In this document: positions 63,964 through 64,000 of the stretch, piece after piece
Layout of the letters: every line of letters starts with the position of its first letter
Numbering within the stretch: the stretch's first letter is position 1
Source: Paraburkholderia sp. LEh10
GTDB taxonomy: Bacteria > Pseudomonadota > Gammaproteobacteria > Burkholderiales > Burkholderiaceae
DNA: 64,000 bases
Direction: 5' to 3'
Assembly (NCBI RefSeq): GCF_017814945.1
Contig: NZ_JAGIPX010000014.1
Location: forward strand, 101,940-165,939
Program-made: the position numbers and the translations under genes
Notes under the pieces: model-generated
What the model was told of the DNA's origin: nothing
Database searches by the model: none
What the model saw: only the letters and a program-made list of their open reading frames with translations

Positions 63964-64000
63964 ATGAAACAGACCGACCTGAACCTTGACCTGAGCAACC
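63964..64000 (+). CDS. Start of a CDS cut by the window edge
   Basis: ATG 63964 opens 12 codons, MKQTDLNLDLSN. The beginning resembles N-termini of some IS5-type transposases, which I recall from related genomes, but 12 residues cannot prove it. Upstream, 109 bp separate it from the divergent LysR start. No terminal inverted repeat is visible. Confidence 0.3.
   Translation, partial: MKQTDLNLDLSN

Noticed and set aside
1..64000. tRNA, rRNA, riboswitch or complete insertion sequence
   Set aside because: I looked for cloverleaf-like segments, rRNA-like conserved blocks, transposase motifs and terminal repeats and found none I could support; only 12 codons at the right edge hint at a transposase.

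Overview
The window is high-GC DNA from a member of the Burkholderiaceae, most likely Paraburkholderia or Caballeronia. That placement rests on gene content and protein style (DUF4148 proteins, a PXPV-type exported protein, many LysR regulators, a Rep_3/ParA/ParB replication cassette), not on a database match. The cassette at about 39.7-44.1 kb (rep-parA-parB read leftward, nine 17-bp iterons, and two clusters of a 15-bp palindrome) marks it as the origin region of a second chromosome, chromid or megaplasmid. No rRNA, tRNA or CRISPR array was seen.

Left part (1-11.7 kb): a cut tautomerase, a MOSC protein, a nitronate monooxygenase-like enzyme and a DsbA-like protein come first. A catabolic block follows: FadR-type GntR regulator, divergent enolase-superfamily dehydratase, AEC transporter, creatininase-family amidohydrolase, divergent acetamidase/formamidase, two LysR regulators and a MarR regulator. 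Two divergent promoters in this block carry conspicuous palindromes that look like operators.

Middle-left (11.8-37.3 kb): mostly housekeeping and accessory genes of single function. These include small exported proteins, a rubredoxin-domain protein, a FUSC transporter, periplasmic trehalase, PlsC, an SDR, an AraC regulator, a PAP2 phosphatase, a cNMP-domain flavoprotein, a proline-iminopeptidase-like hydrolase, Tag glycosylase, a fasciclin protein, an orphan LivK-like protein, MsrB, a second MOSC protein and a DUF445 protein. Gene relics sit among them: a GGDEF-EAL gene cut at its 5' end and frameshifted near its 3' end, an alpha/beta hydrolase with an internal deletion, and a lipoprotein fragment.

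Origin (37.3-44.4 kb): 2.4 kb of gene-free DNA whose strand composition switches sharply, then parB, parA and rep on the minus strand, then a 1.1-kb iteron region.

Right part (44.4-64 kb): a MipA-like porin, a complete three-gene RND efflux operon, DUF4148 and DUF4410 proteins, a CPA1 Na+/H+ antiporter, and an ECF41-type sigma factor (SigJ). A motif matching the ECF41 promoter lies just upstream of the next gene, a LysR regulator, and the remains of an NmrA/SDR-type gene follow. An Ohr/OsmC peroxidase, a secreted Asp-box (sialidase-fold) protein, a membrane-anchored protein with a long Gly-Ala repeat built on a 15-bp minisatellite, a LysR regulator and the first codons of a further gene complete the window.
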